Shown here one piece after another: positions 26,588 to 34,544 of a stretch of 45,228 nucleotides of DNA. Made by a program: the position numbers and the translations under genes. Source of the DNA: Desulfuromonadaceae bacterium (lineage in GTDB: Bacteria > Desulfobacterota > Desulfuromonadia > Desulfuromonadales > Desulfuromonadaceae); contig JAMOOS010000152.1 of assembly GCA_027065245.1 (NCBI GenBank), positions 1 through 45,228 of the forward strand, in the 5' to 3' direction. The first letter of the stretch is position 1. Each line of letters starts with the position of its first letter. The notes under the pieces were generated by a model. That model saw only the letters and a program-made list of their open reading frames with translations. It had not been told where the DNA came from and did no database searches.

Positions 26588-26861
26588 AGAGGAAGACAGG
26601 CTCATCAATGCCGCCATTGCCGCCGATGAAGACACCGCTGAAGTAAGCGACGAGATGTTTGACCGCATGCAGCCGGTGGCCAAAACTCACCCGCACATCC
26701 CCCCCCGGGTACGTGGTCCGCAACGCAGACCGACCAAGCAATCCACCACTCTGCGCCTGGATGCCGAAGTGGTAGAGTTTTTCAAAAGCCAGGGACGGGG
26801 CTGGCAGACACGGATGAACGCGGTACTGCTGGAGCATGTGCGCCAGCAGCGTTCATCGTAA
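26550..26861 (+). CDS. brnA: BrnA-family antitoxin
   Basis: This 103-residue protein has a C-terminal half that matches BrnA/DUF4415: KQSTTLRLDAEVVEFFKSQG then GWQTRMNAVLLEHV, a ribbon-helix-helix-like DNA-binding domain. The N-terminal part is acidic (EEEDRLINAAIAADEDTAEVSDE) and should contribute to wrapping and neutralising BrnT. GGGAGG sits 9 nt before the ATG inside the brnT coding sequence, in contrast to the toxin, which has no such site. BrnA normally represses its own operon, and the palindrome at 26277-26290 is the likely target. Confidence 0.88.
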   Translation: MLKPEKNIILPTEEEDRLINAAIAADEDTAEVSDEMFDRMQPVAKTHPHIPPRVRGPQRRPTKQSTTLRLDAEVVEFFKSQGRGWQTRMNAVLLEHVRQQRSS

Positions 26862-26873
26862 AAAAGCTGCCTG

Positions 26874-27036
26874 GGAGACTGTCGGGCTTTGCGGATCGAA
26901 GCGAAAAATCGACTGGTCGAGGACAGATTTTCGCTCGTTTGAAGGCTAATAGCCGTAGCTATTGGTCGAAAAGGAGCGGAAATATGCACCGGCCAGACGG
27001 TTTTGCAGCCGATGCATGGAAAGTCCGACAGGCTCC
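26874..27036. repeat. Dispersed structured repeat with terminal inverted repeats (full-length copy B)
   Basis: A 163-bp element begins GGAGACTGTCGGGCTTT (26874-26890) and ends AAAGTCCGACAGGCTCC (27020-27036). These ends are inverted repeats matching at 15 of 17 positions. Inside are more hairpins: GCGAAAAATC with GATTTTCGC (26901-26934), AATAGC-CGTA-GCTATT (26948-26963) and a TGCACCG/CGGTTTTGCA pair (26985-27007). The left half matches copy A at 3579-3650. It starts 12 bp after the brnA stop. It encodes nothing recognisable and could be a MITE-like element or a 3'-end structured RNA. Confidence 0.7.
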
Positions 27037-27043
27037 TAGCAAT

Positions 27044-27086
27044 AAAAAAAGGCACTCAGCAATTAAGCTAAGTGCCTGTTTTTTAT
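27044..27086. terminator. Bidirectional terminator between brnTA/repeat and tRNA-Gly(CCC)
   Basis: GGCACTCAGC and GCTAAGTGCC pair around AATTAA, with A7 on one side and a T-rich run on the other. It ends both the plus-strand brnTA transcript and the minus-strand tRNA transcript. Confidence 0.85.
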
Positions 27087-27088
27087 TA

Positions 27089-27163
<75 letters not shown>

Positions 27164-27174
27164 ATCGGCAGTGG

Positions 27175-27204
27175 ATTATAGGGAACATGACGCCGCTATG
27201 TCAA
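27175..27204 (-). promoter_or_regulatory. Consensus promoter of tRNA-Gly(CCC), overlapping the cca stop codon
   Basis: On the minus strand TTGACA (27199-27204) and TATAAT (27175-27180) are perfect hexamers 18 bp apart. The TGA stop of cca (27201-27203) lies inside the -35 hexamer. The tRNA 5' end follows 11 bp after the -10, so the primary leader should be only a few bases. Confidence 0.85.
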
Positions 27205-28487
27205 CGGCTTTCGCACCAGTGGCGCAAAAAGGCCCTGGCCTGGGCGTCATCGCTTACCGTGCCGTCGATTTCGGCCTGAAACAGATGGCGGTAGAACTCA
27301 CCTAAACTGGCGCCGCGGCAACCGCTGCAGTACTGCTCCACATACGCGGCACACAGCAGCGGCATTATACGCCCATCAACGGCGCAACGCTTCCAGCCGT
27401 CATATAACTCAACTACAGTACCGGGCAGCGCCGCATCGGCGGTAAGCAACAGGGCAAACAAACCTTCCGGCAGGGGCATACCCAGGTGCTGCAACCATAG
27501 CAGCCGCCCCCGCTCACCGCAGGCCAGCCGCGCCAACTGCCGCCCCAGGTGTGCCGGTGCCTTGGCGTAGAATTCCAGTAACTGCGCCAGGGTACGTTTA
27601 CAGTGCAGACGGCGGATAAACGCGACCACCGCTCCTTCGGTATCGGTGCAGCAACGCAGCATGGCGGCCAAGCGCAGCGCCGCTGCCACGCTGAAACTGT
27701 CGCCGCAACGCCGCTGCACCTCATCGGCCAGAGTCGGCGCGGCCGCCACCATCTGCCGCAAATGCTCATCGACAGCAGCGCAGGCTGCCACCACCGTTTC
27801 AGCCGCCGCCGTCAACCCCATGGCAGCGGCCACGCCATTATCGAACAAATGGCGCAGCGCCACGGCAATGTCATCACAGGAAAACAGCTTGCGCAGTTCT
27901 TCGCGCAGCCGTTCGCCACTGACATTATTAAGCAGCGGCGCGCACCGCGCGAACGCCGCCACTGTTTCATTCTGCGGCCGCAAGTCGAATTGCGCCACAT
28001 GGCGAATCCCCTTGAGAATTCGCGCCGGGTCTTCAACAAAGCTGGCGCCGCTGCACATACGCAACCGCCGCTGACGCAGATCATCCACACCACCCAGCGG
28101 ATCAAACAGGGGCGCAGCCATGCCGGGAACAAGGGGCAGAGCCATGGCGTTGATGGTAAAATCACGGCGCAGCAGATCGGCCTCGATATCACGCCCCTGC
28201 AGTGGGGCGAAATCAAACTGCACCTGGCGCCTTGCCCGCCCCACCACGCGAAAATATCCGCGCTGCTTATCCAGAGAGAAACAACTGCCGTCCACGGCAG
28301 CGGCAAAGGCGTAGGCCAGATCACGCACGCCGTGGGCACAGGCCACATCGACATCGTTACCGGCCACGCCGAGCAATGCATCGCGCACACAGCCGCCCAC
28401 CAGCCAGGCGTCAATATCCTCCGCCGCCGCCAGACGCGCCAGCACCGTTACGTCTGCATCGGCACGCAGTTGCTCTCCATCACACAT
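27201..28487 (-). CDS. cca: CCA tRNA nucleotidyltransferase / poly(A) polymerase family
   Basis: This 428-residue class II nucleotidyltransferase adds or repairs the CCA end of tRNAs. The head domain has WLVGGCVRDALLG with GNDVDVACAHG supplying the metal-binding Asp pair (about residues 29-52). Then come RRDFTINAMALPL, DPLGGVDDLRQRRLRM and EDPARILKGIRHVAQF, which form the neck and base-recognition region. The remaining alpha-helical body is less conserved. Whether it adds CCA or only part of it cannot be told. It is last in a run of tightly spaced minus-strand genes, 14 nt after the PPIase. The next gene, tRNA-Gly(CCC), already encodes CCA, so this enzyme would serve repair there. Confidence 0.88.
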   Translation of the reverse strand: MCDGEQLRADADVTVLARLAAAEDIDAWLVGGCVRDALLGVAGNDVDVACAHGVRDLAYAFAAAVDGSCFSLDKQRGYFRVVGRARRQVQFDFAPLQGRDIEADLLRRDFTINAMALPLVPGMAAPLFDPLGGVDDLRQRRLRMCSGASFVEDPARILKGIRHVAQFDLRPQNETVAAFARCAPLLNNVSGERLREELRKLFSCDDIAVALRHLFDNGVAAAMGLTAAAETVVAACAAVDEHLRQMVAAAPTLADEVQRRCGDSFSVAAALRLAAMLRCCTDTEGAVVAFIRRLHCKRTLAQLLEFYAKAPAHLGRQLARLACGERGRLLWLQHLGMPLPEGLFALLLTADAALPGTVVELYDGWKRCAVDGRIMPLLCAAYVEQYCSGCRGASLGEFYRHLFQAEIDGTVSDDAQARAFLRHWCESR

Positions 28488-28501
28488 AAATTACGCAACC
28501 C

Positions 28502-29407
28502 TCAGCAAGAAGCCGGTTTTTCCTCCACCGGAACCAACTGAATATCCGCCTGTTCTTTGCGCTCCTCCACCCAGCGGTACAGCATTCTGGCTCCTTCCTG
28601 CTCTTTGAGAAAACTGGCGATCTGATCTGCCACCTCCTCGTAGGCAAGTTTCTGCTCCTCCTGATATTCGTGCACCTTGATCAGGTGGTACCCAAAAGGG
28701 GTCTGCACCACATCGCTGATCTCCCCCGGCTTGAGGGCAAAGGCCGCTTCCTCAAACTCTTTGACCATGGAGCCGGTACCAAAGAAACCAAGATCGCCGC
28801 CCTTTTCGCGGCTGGGACATACCGAGTTGGCTAGGGCCAGTTCCGCAAAGTTGGAACCGTCCGGCAACAGTTGCTCTTTGATGGCGTTGATTTTCTCCAG
28901 CGCCGCCGGTCGATCCTCGTCACTGACACATTTGACCAGAATATGGCTGGCGCGCACCTGGCGCGGCTTGCGCATGTTGTCCGGATGGGCAGCATAAAAT
29001 TCGCGTTTCTCCTCCTCGCCAGGCTCCGGGGCCTGGGAAATTTTATCGGTCATCATGTTCACCGAGATATCCTGACGCAGCATGCGGTAGTAGTCGTCCT
29101 GAGTTACACCAGCCTTTTCCAGCGTGGCATAGAACTCTTCCACGGTAGGAAAGTTGGCCTGCACTTTGGCGGTTTCCGCCGCAATCTGCTCATCGGTGGC
29201 GACAATCCCCTCGGCCAGCGCCCCCTGGTAGATCAGCTCACGGGCGATGATGCGCTCAATGGCGATCTCCTGCACCTTCTCCGTTTCCTCCTCGTTGAGC
29301 TGATCGGCCGGTTTGCGGTACAGCTCCATGGCATAACTCTGCATGGCATTGATAAAATCGAACTGGCTGATGGCGGTACCGTTGACCGAAACTGTGTGTA
29401 CTTGCAC
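28502..29407 (-). CDS. Parvulin-type peptidyl-prolyl isomerase (SurA/NifM-like) without signal peptide
   Basis: This 301-residue protein has a helical SurA-N/trigger-factor-like chaperone segment (residues 1-130) followed by a parvulin domain. The parvulin motifs are VRASHILVKCVSDED, FAELALANSVCPSREKGGDLG, FFGTGSMVKEFEEAAFAL and VVQTPFGYHLIKV. It catalyses proline cis-trans isomerisation and may chaperone clients. The longer frame starts upstream at 29470, but AAAGGAG lies 8 nt before the GTG at 29407, so I use that start. From there the protein begins QVHTVSVNGTAISQFDF with no signal peptide, unlike periplasmic SurA or PpiC-membrane forms. A cytoplasmic role, as in NifM-type proteins, is inferred. 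Confidence 0.85.
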   Translation of the reverse strand: MQVHTVSVNGTAISQFDFINAMQSYAMELYRKPADQLNEEETEKVQEIAIERIIARELIYQGALAEGIVATDEQIAAETAKVQANFPTVEEFYATLEKAGVTQDDYYRMLRQDISVNMMTDKISQAPEPGEEEKREFYAAHPDNMRKPRQVRASHILVKCVSDEDRPAALEKINAIKEQLLPDGSNFAELALANSVCPSREKGGDLGFFGTGSMVKEFEEAAFALKPGEISDVVQTPFGYHLIKVHEYQEEQKLAYEEVADQIASFLKEQEGARMLYRWVEERKEQADIQLVPVEEKPASC

Positions 29408-29420
29408 TGGTTTTACTCCT

Positions 29421-30239
29421 TTAATCGGGCTCGTTTTCTGTAGATATCGCCTGCTGCAGAGCCGCAGCAAGCGAAGCGAATTCTTCTATTGTCAGGGTTT
29501 CCCCGCGCCGTTTCAGATCAATGGCGGCATCTGTAGCCGCTGTTTCCAGCACCGCAACGGAAAAACCGGCGCTGAGCAGACAGTTGCGCAGCGTTTTGCG
29601 CCGCTGGGCAAAGGCACCCTTTACCACGCGGCGAAAAAACGCCTCGTCGGCGATGGCTACCAGCGGCTGGCGCCGCCGCGTAAAACACAACACCTCCGAA
29701 GTTACCTTGGGCGGTGGCCGAAACGCCGTCGGCGGCACCACCACCACGCTGCTCACGGCAAACCACAGCTGAGACAAGATGGTCAAGGCACCGTAATCAC
29801 GACTACCAGCCACGGCACGCAGGCGGTCGGCCACTTCTTTCTGAAACATCAGCACCATGCGGCTGAAACGGTCACGATGCTGAATCATCTTGAACAGCAC
29901 CTGGCTGGAGATATTATAGGGTAGGTTGGCCACCAGCTTGTATTCCGCCCCGGCAACGAGGATCTTCTCCCAGTCCAGCTTGAGGGCGTCACCTGTGTGC
30001 AGATGCAAACGGGAATTATCCAGATCGGCAAACGGGCGCGCCAGATCACGGTCGATCTCGATCACATCCACCCGTCCGGCCAGTGGCAGCATCTTCAACG
30101 TCAGCGCCCCCTGCCCGGGACCGATCTCAAGAACGTTATCGTTACTGTTCAGTTCGGCGGCAGCGATAATGGCGTCTATCACGTTACCGTCGCAAAGAAA
30201 ATTCTGGCCAAAACGCTTACGCGCCCGATGGGTCTGCAT
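29421..30239 (-). CDS. rsmA: 16S rRNA (adenine1518-N6/adenine1519-N6)-dimethyltransferase
   Basis: This 272-residue RsmA/KsgA dimethylates two adjacent adenosines in helix 45 of 16S rRNA using S-adenosylmethionine, a late 30S assembly step. KRFGQNFLCDGNVID opens the protein, VLEIGPGQGALTLKML is the SAM-binding motif I, and NLPYNISSQVLFKM is the catalytic NLPY motif. FRPPPKVTSEVL and the C-terminal RRKTLRNCL lie in the RNA-binding part. The start is 3 nt after the DUF2062 stop, indicating an operon. Length is normal. Confidence 0.95.
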   Translation of the reverse strand: MQTHRARKRFGQNFLCDGNVIDAIIAAAELNSNDNVLEIGPGQGALTLKMLPLAGRVDVIEIDRDLARPFADLDNSRLHLHTGDALKLDWEKILVAGAEYKLVANLPYNISSQVLFKMIQHRDRFSRMVLMFQKEVADRLRAVAGSRDYGALTILSQLWFAVSSVVVVPPTAFRPPPKVTSEVLCFTRRRQPLVAIADEAFFRRVVKGAFAQRRKTLRNCLLSAGFSVAVLETAATDAAIDLKRRGETLTIEEFASLAAALQQAISTENEPD

Positions 30240-30242
30240 AAT

Positions 30243-30728
30243 TTATTTACCGTTCTGTTGGCGACGCGGCCAGCGGGTGATACGCAAGGTGCGCAGATTG
30301 GGCAGCAACCGTACCACCAGTGCGTAGGAAACCGGCGCCAATAACACGCCAAACAAAATACTTCCGCTCCACAGCGGCACCAGCAGATCGTAACCGAATT
30401 TAGTCAACACATCAGAAGTGAGATGTTGTGGAAATGCAACGCGCTCGACACCAAGCAATAACCGCCCCACCTCGTACTCCACGCCATAGATAAACGGTGC
30501 CGTCACCGGATTGGAAATCCACACCGCAATGGCGGCCGCGATCTTGTTCTGACGCAAAATCAGGGCAAAAAATACCGCTATCAACATCTGCCCACCCATG
30601 GTGGGCGTCATGCCGATGAAGATTCCCAGGGCGAACCCGCGCGCAATTTCCTCCGGCTGCGCCCGCAGTCGTAACAGGCGCAGCAATTGCAGTTTTCCCT
30701 GGCGGATAAAGCCCCAGCGTCGCCACAT
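30243..30728 (-). CDS. DUF2062-domain membrane protein
   Basis: This 161-residue protein begins with a basic N-terminus (MWRRWGFIRQGKLQLLRLLR). The DUF2062 core follows: ARGFALGIFIGMTPTMGGQM, then AIAVWISNPVTAPFIYGVEY, and a last hydrophobic segment near residues 118-142. Two to three membrane helices are likely. The biochemical role of the family is not established. It starts 5 nt after the tsaD stop, with GAGGAG overlapping the end of tsaD, so the two are translationally linked. Confidence 0.85.
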   Translation of the reverse strand: MWRRWGFIRQGKLQLLRLLRLRAQPEEIARGFALGIFIGMTPTMGGQMLIAVFFALILRQNKIAAAIAVWISNPVTAPFIYGVEYEVGRLLLGVERVAFPQHLTSDVLTKFGYDLLVPLWSGSILFGVLLAPVSYALVVRLLPNLRTLRITRWPRRQQNGK

Positions 30729-30733
30729 CCGTC

Positions 30734-31777
30734 CTACTCCTCTGCCGCCGCCAACCCCTGCAACGGGGCGGTAACAGTTTGTAACGGCCAGTTGGCCCGC
30801 GCGTTGAGATCAAGTGGCGAAGTATAGCCATGTTCCAGATAATAATTACCGGCCACCGCCAACATGGCGGCGTTATCGGCGCACAGCAGCGGCGACGGGA
30901 AAAACACTTCCATGCCTCTGGCCGTCAGGCGCCGCTCGCACTCGTGGCGCAAAGCGCTGTTGCACGCCACTCCCCCGGCGACAACAACCCGCTCCAGATC
31001 GTTATCCTGCGCAGCGCGCAGTGCCTTGCTCACCAGCACCTCCACCGCCGCCGCCTGAAACCCGGCGGCAATATCACATAACGTCTGTTCGTCCAGCGGC
31101 TGCGGCAGTTTTTTTACCTGGTTTAGCACTGCCGTTTTGATACCGCTGAAGCTGAAATTGCACCCCGGTTTGTGCAGCATGGGGCGGGGAAATTTAAACC
31201 GTTGCGCATCACCGCGCTGCGCCAGCTTGTCTATAACCGGCCCGCCGGGATAACCCAGCCCGGTCATCTTGGCAACTTTATCAAAGGCCTCGCCGACAGC
31301 ATCATCCAGAGTTTGGCCGATGAGCTGATAGCTGCCGATGGCATCAACGCGGTACAAGTGGGTATGTCCGCCGGATACCGCCAGAGCCAGAAAAGGAAAC
31401 TCCACCCGCTGCTCCAGCAATATCGCCAGAATATGCCCTTCGATGTGATGCACCCCAACCAGCGGCACCCTGCGGGCGTAAGCCAGCGCCGTCGCCGTGG
31501 ATACTCCCACCAGTAAAGCGCCGATAAGACCGGGACCACAGGTTACCGCCACCCCTTCCACCTGTTCCAGCGTTGCGCCGCCCTGGCGCAACGCCTGCTC
31601 AATCACCAGCGGACAGGCGCGCAGATGCTGTCGCGCCGCCAGTTCCGGCACAACACCACCGTACTCGGCGTGAATATCCACCTGCGAGGCGATGACGTTG
31701 CCAAGCACCTGGCGACCGTCGCGCACCAGCGCCGCCGCAGTCTCATCGCACGAAGACTCTATAGCCAGAACAAGCAT
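30734..31777 (-). CDS. tsaD: tRNA N6-adenosine threonylcarbamoyltransferase
   Basis: This 347-residue TsaD transfers threonylcarbamoyl to A37 of ANN-decoding tRNAs (t6A), working with TsaB, TsaC and TsaE. It begins MLVLAIESSCDETAAALV. The metal-binding motif is VGVHHIEGHILA (about residues 108-119). FPFLALAVSGGHTHLY, GEAFDKVAKMTGLGYPGG and the C-terminal VVVAGGVACNSALR plus CADNAAMLA are all classic. Its partners are not in the window. No strong Shine-Dalgarno is visible before the ATG. It lies 33 nt after the PhoH gene. Confidence 0.95.
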   Translation of the reverse strand: MLVLAIESSCDETAAALVRDGRQVLGNVIASQVDIHAEYGGVVPELAARQHLRACPLVIEQALRQGGATLEQVEGVAVTCGPGLIGALLVGVSTATALAYARRVPLVGVHHIEGHILAILLEQRVEFPFLALAVSGGHTHLYRVDAIGSYQLIGQTLDDAVGEAFDKVAKMTGLGYPGGPVIDKLAQRGDAQRFKFPRPMLHKPGCNFSFSGIKTAVLNQVKKLPQPLDEQTLCDIAAGFQAAAVEVLVSKALRAAQDNDLERVVVAGGVACNSALRHECERRLTARGMEVFFPSPLLCADNAAMLAVAGNYYLEHGYTSPLDLNARANWPLQTVTAPLQGLAAAEE

Positions 31778-31810
31778 ATAATCAAATAGATACAGTAAAT
31801 AGTTAAAGGT

Positions 31811-33127
31811 TTACAGCAAGTCTGCAGCCAGCGCCGCCAACCCGGAACGCTCTCCCCGGCTCAAGGTTACATGACCGGATATCTCCTGCCCCTTGAACTT
31901 TTCCACCGTGTAGGCGAGACCGTTGCTGGAAGCATCGATATACGGATTGTCGATCTGCTGCGGATCGCCGGTGAGAACGATTTTGGTCCCTTCACTGGCG
32001 CGGGTTACAATGGTTTTAATCTCGTGGGGAGTAAGGTTCTGCGCTTCGTCGATAATCATATACTGGCGCGGAATGGACCGGCCACGGATATAGGTGAGCG
32101 GCTCAATCTCCATAATGCCCATATCCACCAGCTCCTTGTAGCCGCGTTTATGCTTGCCGTGATCCTCCACCGAGGCCAGCAGCAGCTCAACATTATCAAA
32201 TATCGGCTGCATCCACGGCGCCAGTTTTTCCTCCACATCACCGGGGAGAAAACCGAGATCGCGCCCCATGGGGAACACCGGCCGCGACACCAACAGGCGC
32301 TTGTAAGCCCCTTCGTCCGCCACTTTCTGCAGTCCGGCAGCAATGGCCAGCAGCGTTTTGCCGGTACCGGCCTTGCCCACCAGCGACACCAGTTTGATGT
32401 TGTCGTCCAGCAACAGATCGAGGGCGAACTGCTGTTCGCGATTGCGGGCGTTGATCCCCCACAGCCCCTCCTTGCCAATCTTGATCAGCGGCAGCAGCCG
32501 TTTTTCGTCGGCATGGTAGCGCGCCAGTGCCGTATGAGAAGTGTTGCCCTCGTCAACCAGGGTAACGCACTGGTTGGGACGCAACTGCAGCGTTTCCGCT
32601 TCCAGATAACCCTGGCCGTAAAAGCGGTCGACATCACTCGATGGCAGGGGCAACTCACTCAGGCCGGAGTACAGCTCCTCGATGGAAACTTTATCGTTTT
32701 CATAGTCTTCTGCGGTAAGACCAAGAGCGTTGGCCTTGATACGCAGGTTGGTATCCTTGGTGACAAACACCACCTTGGAATCGCTGTTGTTCAGTGCCAC
32801 CGCCAGAGCGAGGATACGATTATCGGCTCGGTCGATGTTGAGTGCCGGCGGGATATTCTCCTTCATCTGGCGAGTATACAGCAGCACTCGCAACGTACCG
32901 CCGTTATCCATCTGTACCCCGTCAGTAAGGCAGCCTTTGTCGCGCATGGCATCGAGCATCCGCGATACATGACGGGCATTGCGACCAATCTCGTTGAGAT
33001 CCTTTTTGAAAGTATCTATCTCTTCTATAACAGTAATCGGAATACATACCTCGTTATCGTGAAACTTAAGATACGCTTGGGGATCGTGCAGCAATACATT
33101 GGTATCAAGAACAAAAATTTTAGCCAT
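31811..33127 (-). CDS. PIN domain-PhoH family ATPase
   Basis: This is a 438-residue fusion. The N-terminal PIN-type nuclease domain has MAKIFVLDTNVLLHDP, VIEEIDTFKK and ILALAVALNNSDSKVVFVTKD supplying acidic residues. The C-terminal PhoH ATPase has Walker A in LVGKAGTGKTLLAIAAGL and Walker B in QYMIIDEAQNLTPHE. This architecture is the PhoH2/YlaK type, thought to unwind and cut RNA. The start used here has GGAG 9 nt upstream; an ATG five codons earlier is less well placed. The gene is 17 nt after the cysteine desulfurase. Confidence 0.9.
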   Translation of the reverse strand: MAKIFVLDTNVLLHDPQAYLKFHDNEVCIPITVIEEIDTFKKDLNEIGRNARHVSRMLDAMRDKGCLTDGVQMDNGGTLRVLLYTRQMKENIPPALNIDRADNRILALAVALNNSDSKVVFVTKDTNLRIKANALGLTAEDYENDKVSIEELYSGLSELPLPSSDVDRFYGQGYLEAETLQLRPNQCVTLVDEGNTSHTALARYHADEKRLLPLIKIGKEGLWGINARNREQQFALDLLLDDNIKLVSLVGKAGTGKTLLAIAAGLQKVADEGAYKRLLVSRPVFPMGRDLGFLPGDVEEKLAPWMQPIFDNVELLLASVEDHGKHKRGYKELVDMGIMEIEPLTYIRGRSIPRQYMIIDEAQNLTPHEIKTIVTRASEGTKIVLTGDPQQIDNPYIDASSNGLAYTVEKFKGQEISGHVTLSRGERSGLAALAADLL

Positions 33128-33144
33128 AACATCAGTCTCCATGA

Positions 33145-34302
33145 TTAAGTTGTGCCGCGTACAATCTCAGTCAACGCTCTGGATAGACAATCAATATCAG
33201 CACTGGTATTAAAATAACCCGGGCTGACCCGCACCGTTCCATGGGGAAAAGTACCGATACTGCGGTGGGCATCACCACTGCAATGCAGGCCGGGTCGCAC
33301 AGCAATGTTGTAGTGGTGATCAAGCAGAAAAGCGATTTCGGCACTGTCACGCTGACGCACCACAAACGACAGCACCGCCCCTTCCACCTGCTTGGGACCA
33401 AACATCTGTATCTGTGGTATGGCGGCCAGCGCGTTACGCAGCTGACGCACCAGCGCCTGTTCATGCCGACACACCCGCTCAACTCCCGTCTGCGTTACAA
33501 ACTCTACTCCCGCCGTCAGTGCCGCCAGCGCCGGTGTATTCAGAGTGCCGCTTTCCAATCGCTCCGGCAGTTCCTGCGGCTGCTCCAGGCTGCTGGAATG
33601 GGTGCCGGTGCCACCGTAAATGAGTGGCTGCAACTCCAGTGACGGCGCCACGTACAAAAAACCGCTACCCTGCGGGCCAAACAAACCCTTGTGTCCTGGC
33701 GCCGCCAGCAGATCGATAGCCATCTGCTGCACATCTATGGCAAATACACCGGCACTTTGCGCCGCATCCACCATAAAAAAAACACCGTTGTCACGACACC
33801 ACGGCCCCACCTCTGCCACCGGCTGCAACGTCCCGGTAACATTGGAGCAGTGATTCATCACCACCAGTTTTGTCGCCCTGCCGCAAGCATCGCGCACCGC
33901 AGCGGCAGAAACCCGTCCGGTACTGTCGGCAGCCACCTTGATTACCCGTACCCCTCGCTGCTGCAACGCAAACAGCGGCCGGGCCACGGCATTGTGCTCC
34001 ATAGTGGTGGTTACCACCTCATCGCCGGGCTGCAACAGGCCAAACAGTGCCATATTGATGGCCTCCGTGGCATTGGCGGTAAATACCACCCGGGCACAGT
34101 CGGAAATATTGAACAGCCGCGCCACTGCCAGACGAGCGTTGAGAACATGCTGCGCCGCCCGCTGCGCCAAACGGTGCCCGCCGCGACCGGGATTGGCGCA
34201 ACAGTGGCGTGCCACTTCATCGTATTTCTGATACACCTGCTCAGGCTTGGGAAAAGAGGTCGCCGCGTTATCCAGATAAACTATGGCTGATTCGTCTTGC
34301 AC
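33145..34302 (-). CDS. Cysteine desulfurase family aminotransferase (class V)
   Basis: This PLP enzyme of about 385 residues has VYLDNAATSFPKPEQVY at the N-terminus. The cofactor histidine is in TTTMEHNAVARP, the substrate-pocket aspartate in FFMVDAAQSAG, and the PLP-binding lysine in LAAPGHKGLFGPQGSG. The reactive cysteine is in RPGLHCSGDAH near the C-terminus. It should mobilise sulfur from cysteine as an enzyme persulfide. No IscU, SufU or other sulfur acceptor is nearby, so it may belong to the stand-alone TIGR01977-like subgroup. The start is uncertain. GGGAG lies 13 nt before the GTG used here; ATA and ATT codons closer to it are also in frame, and an ATG exists at 34371. Confidence 0.85.
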   Translation of the reverse strand: MQDESAIVYLDNAATSFPKPEQVYQKYDEVARHCCANPGRGGHRLAQRAAQHVLNARLAVARLFNISDCARVVFTANATEAINMALFGLLQPGDEVVTTTMEHNAVARPLFALQQRGVRVIKVAADSTGRVSAAAVRDACGRATKLVVMNHCSNVTGTLQPVAEVGPWCRDNGVFFMVDAAQSAGVFAIDVQQMAIDLLAAPGHKGLFGPQGSGFLYVAPSLELQPLIYGGTGTHSSSLEQPQELPERLESGTLNTPALAALTAGVEFVTQTGVERVCRHEQALVRQLRNALAAIPQIQMFGPKQVEGAVLSFVVRQRDSAEIAFLLDHHYNIAVRPGLHCSGDAHRSIGTFPHGTVRVSPGYFNTSADIDCLSRALTEIVRGTT

Positions 34303-34466
34303 AGGCGCTATAATTCTCCCGCAACGGATGGAAACAGATCGGTAGGTAAAACCGGGTGCAACGCACCACACTCACTGCGCTAAAGGTAGCACTATTCCAC
34401 CCGCTATAGCAACTTGCAATTAAAGCTACTGACAGCGTCGGCCAATAATCGTTATCATGTTGACAT

Positions 34467-34519
34467 ATACAACATATTGTGGTTTACATCACTGCTGCAC
34501 ACACAATACAGTATATAAT
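34467..34519 (+). promoter_or_regulatory. nrdJ promoter with two NrdR-box-like sites
   Basis: ATACAACATATTGTGG (34467-34482) matches the remembered 16-bp NrdR-box consensus at 13 positions. ACACACAATACAGTAT (34499-34514) matches at 12 and starts 32 bp later, about three helical turns. A perfect TATAAT follows at 34514-34519, and TTGACA occurs at 34460-34465. The paired sites abutting the -10 suggest repression by NrdR when dATP is high. Confidence 0.6.
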
Positions 34520-34544
34520 CACATAATCGAGGCAGGAACATACC

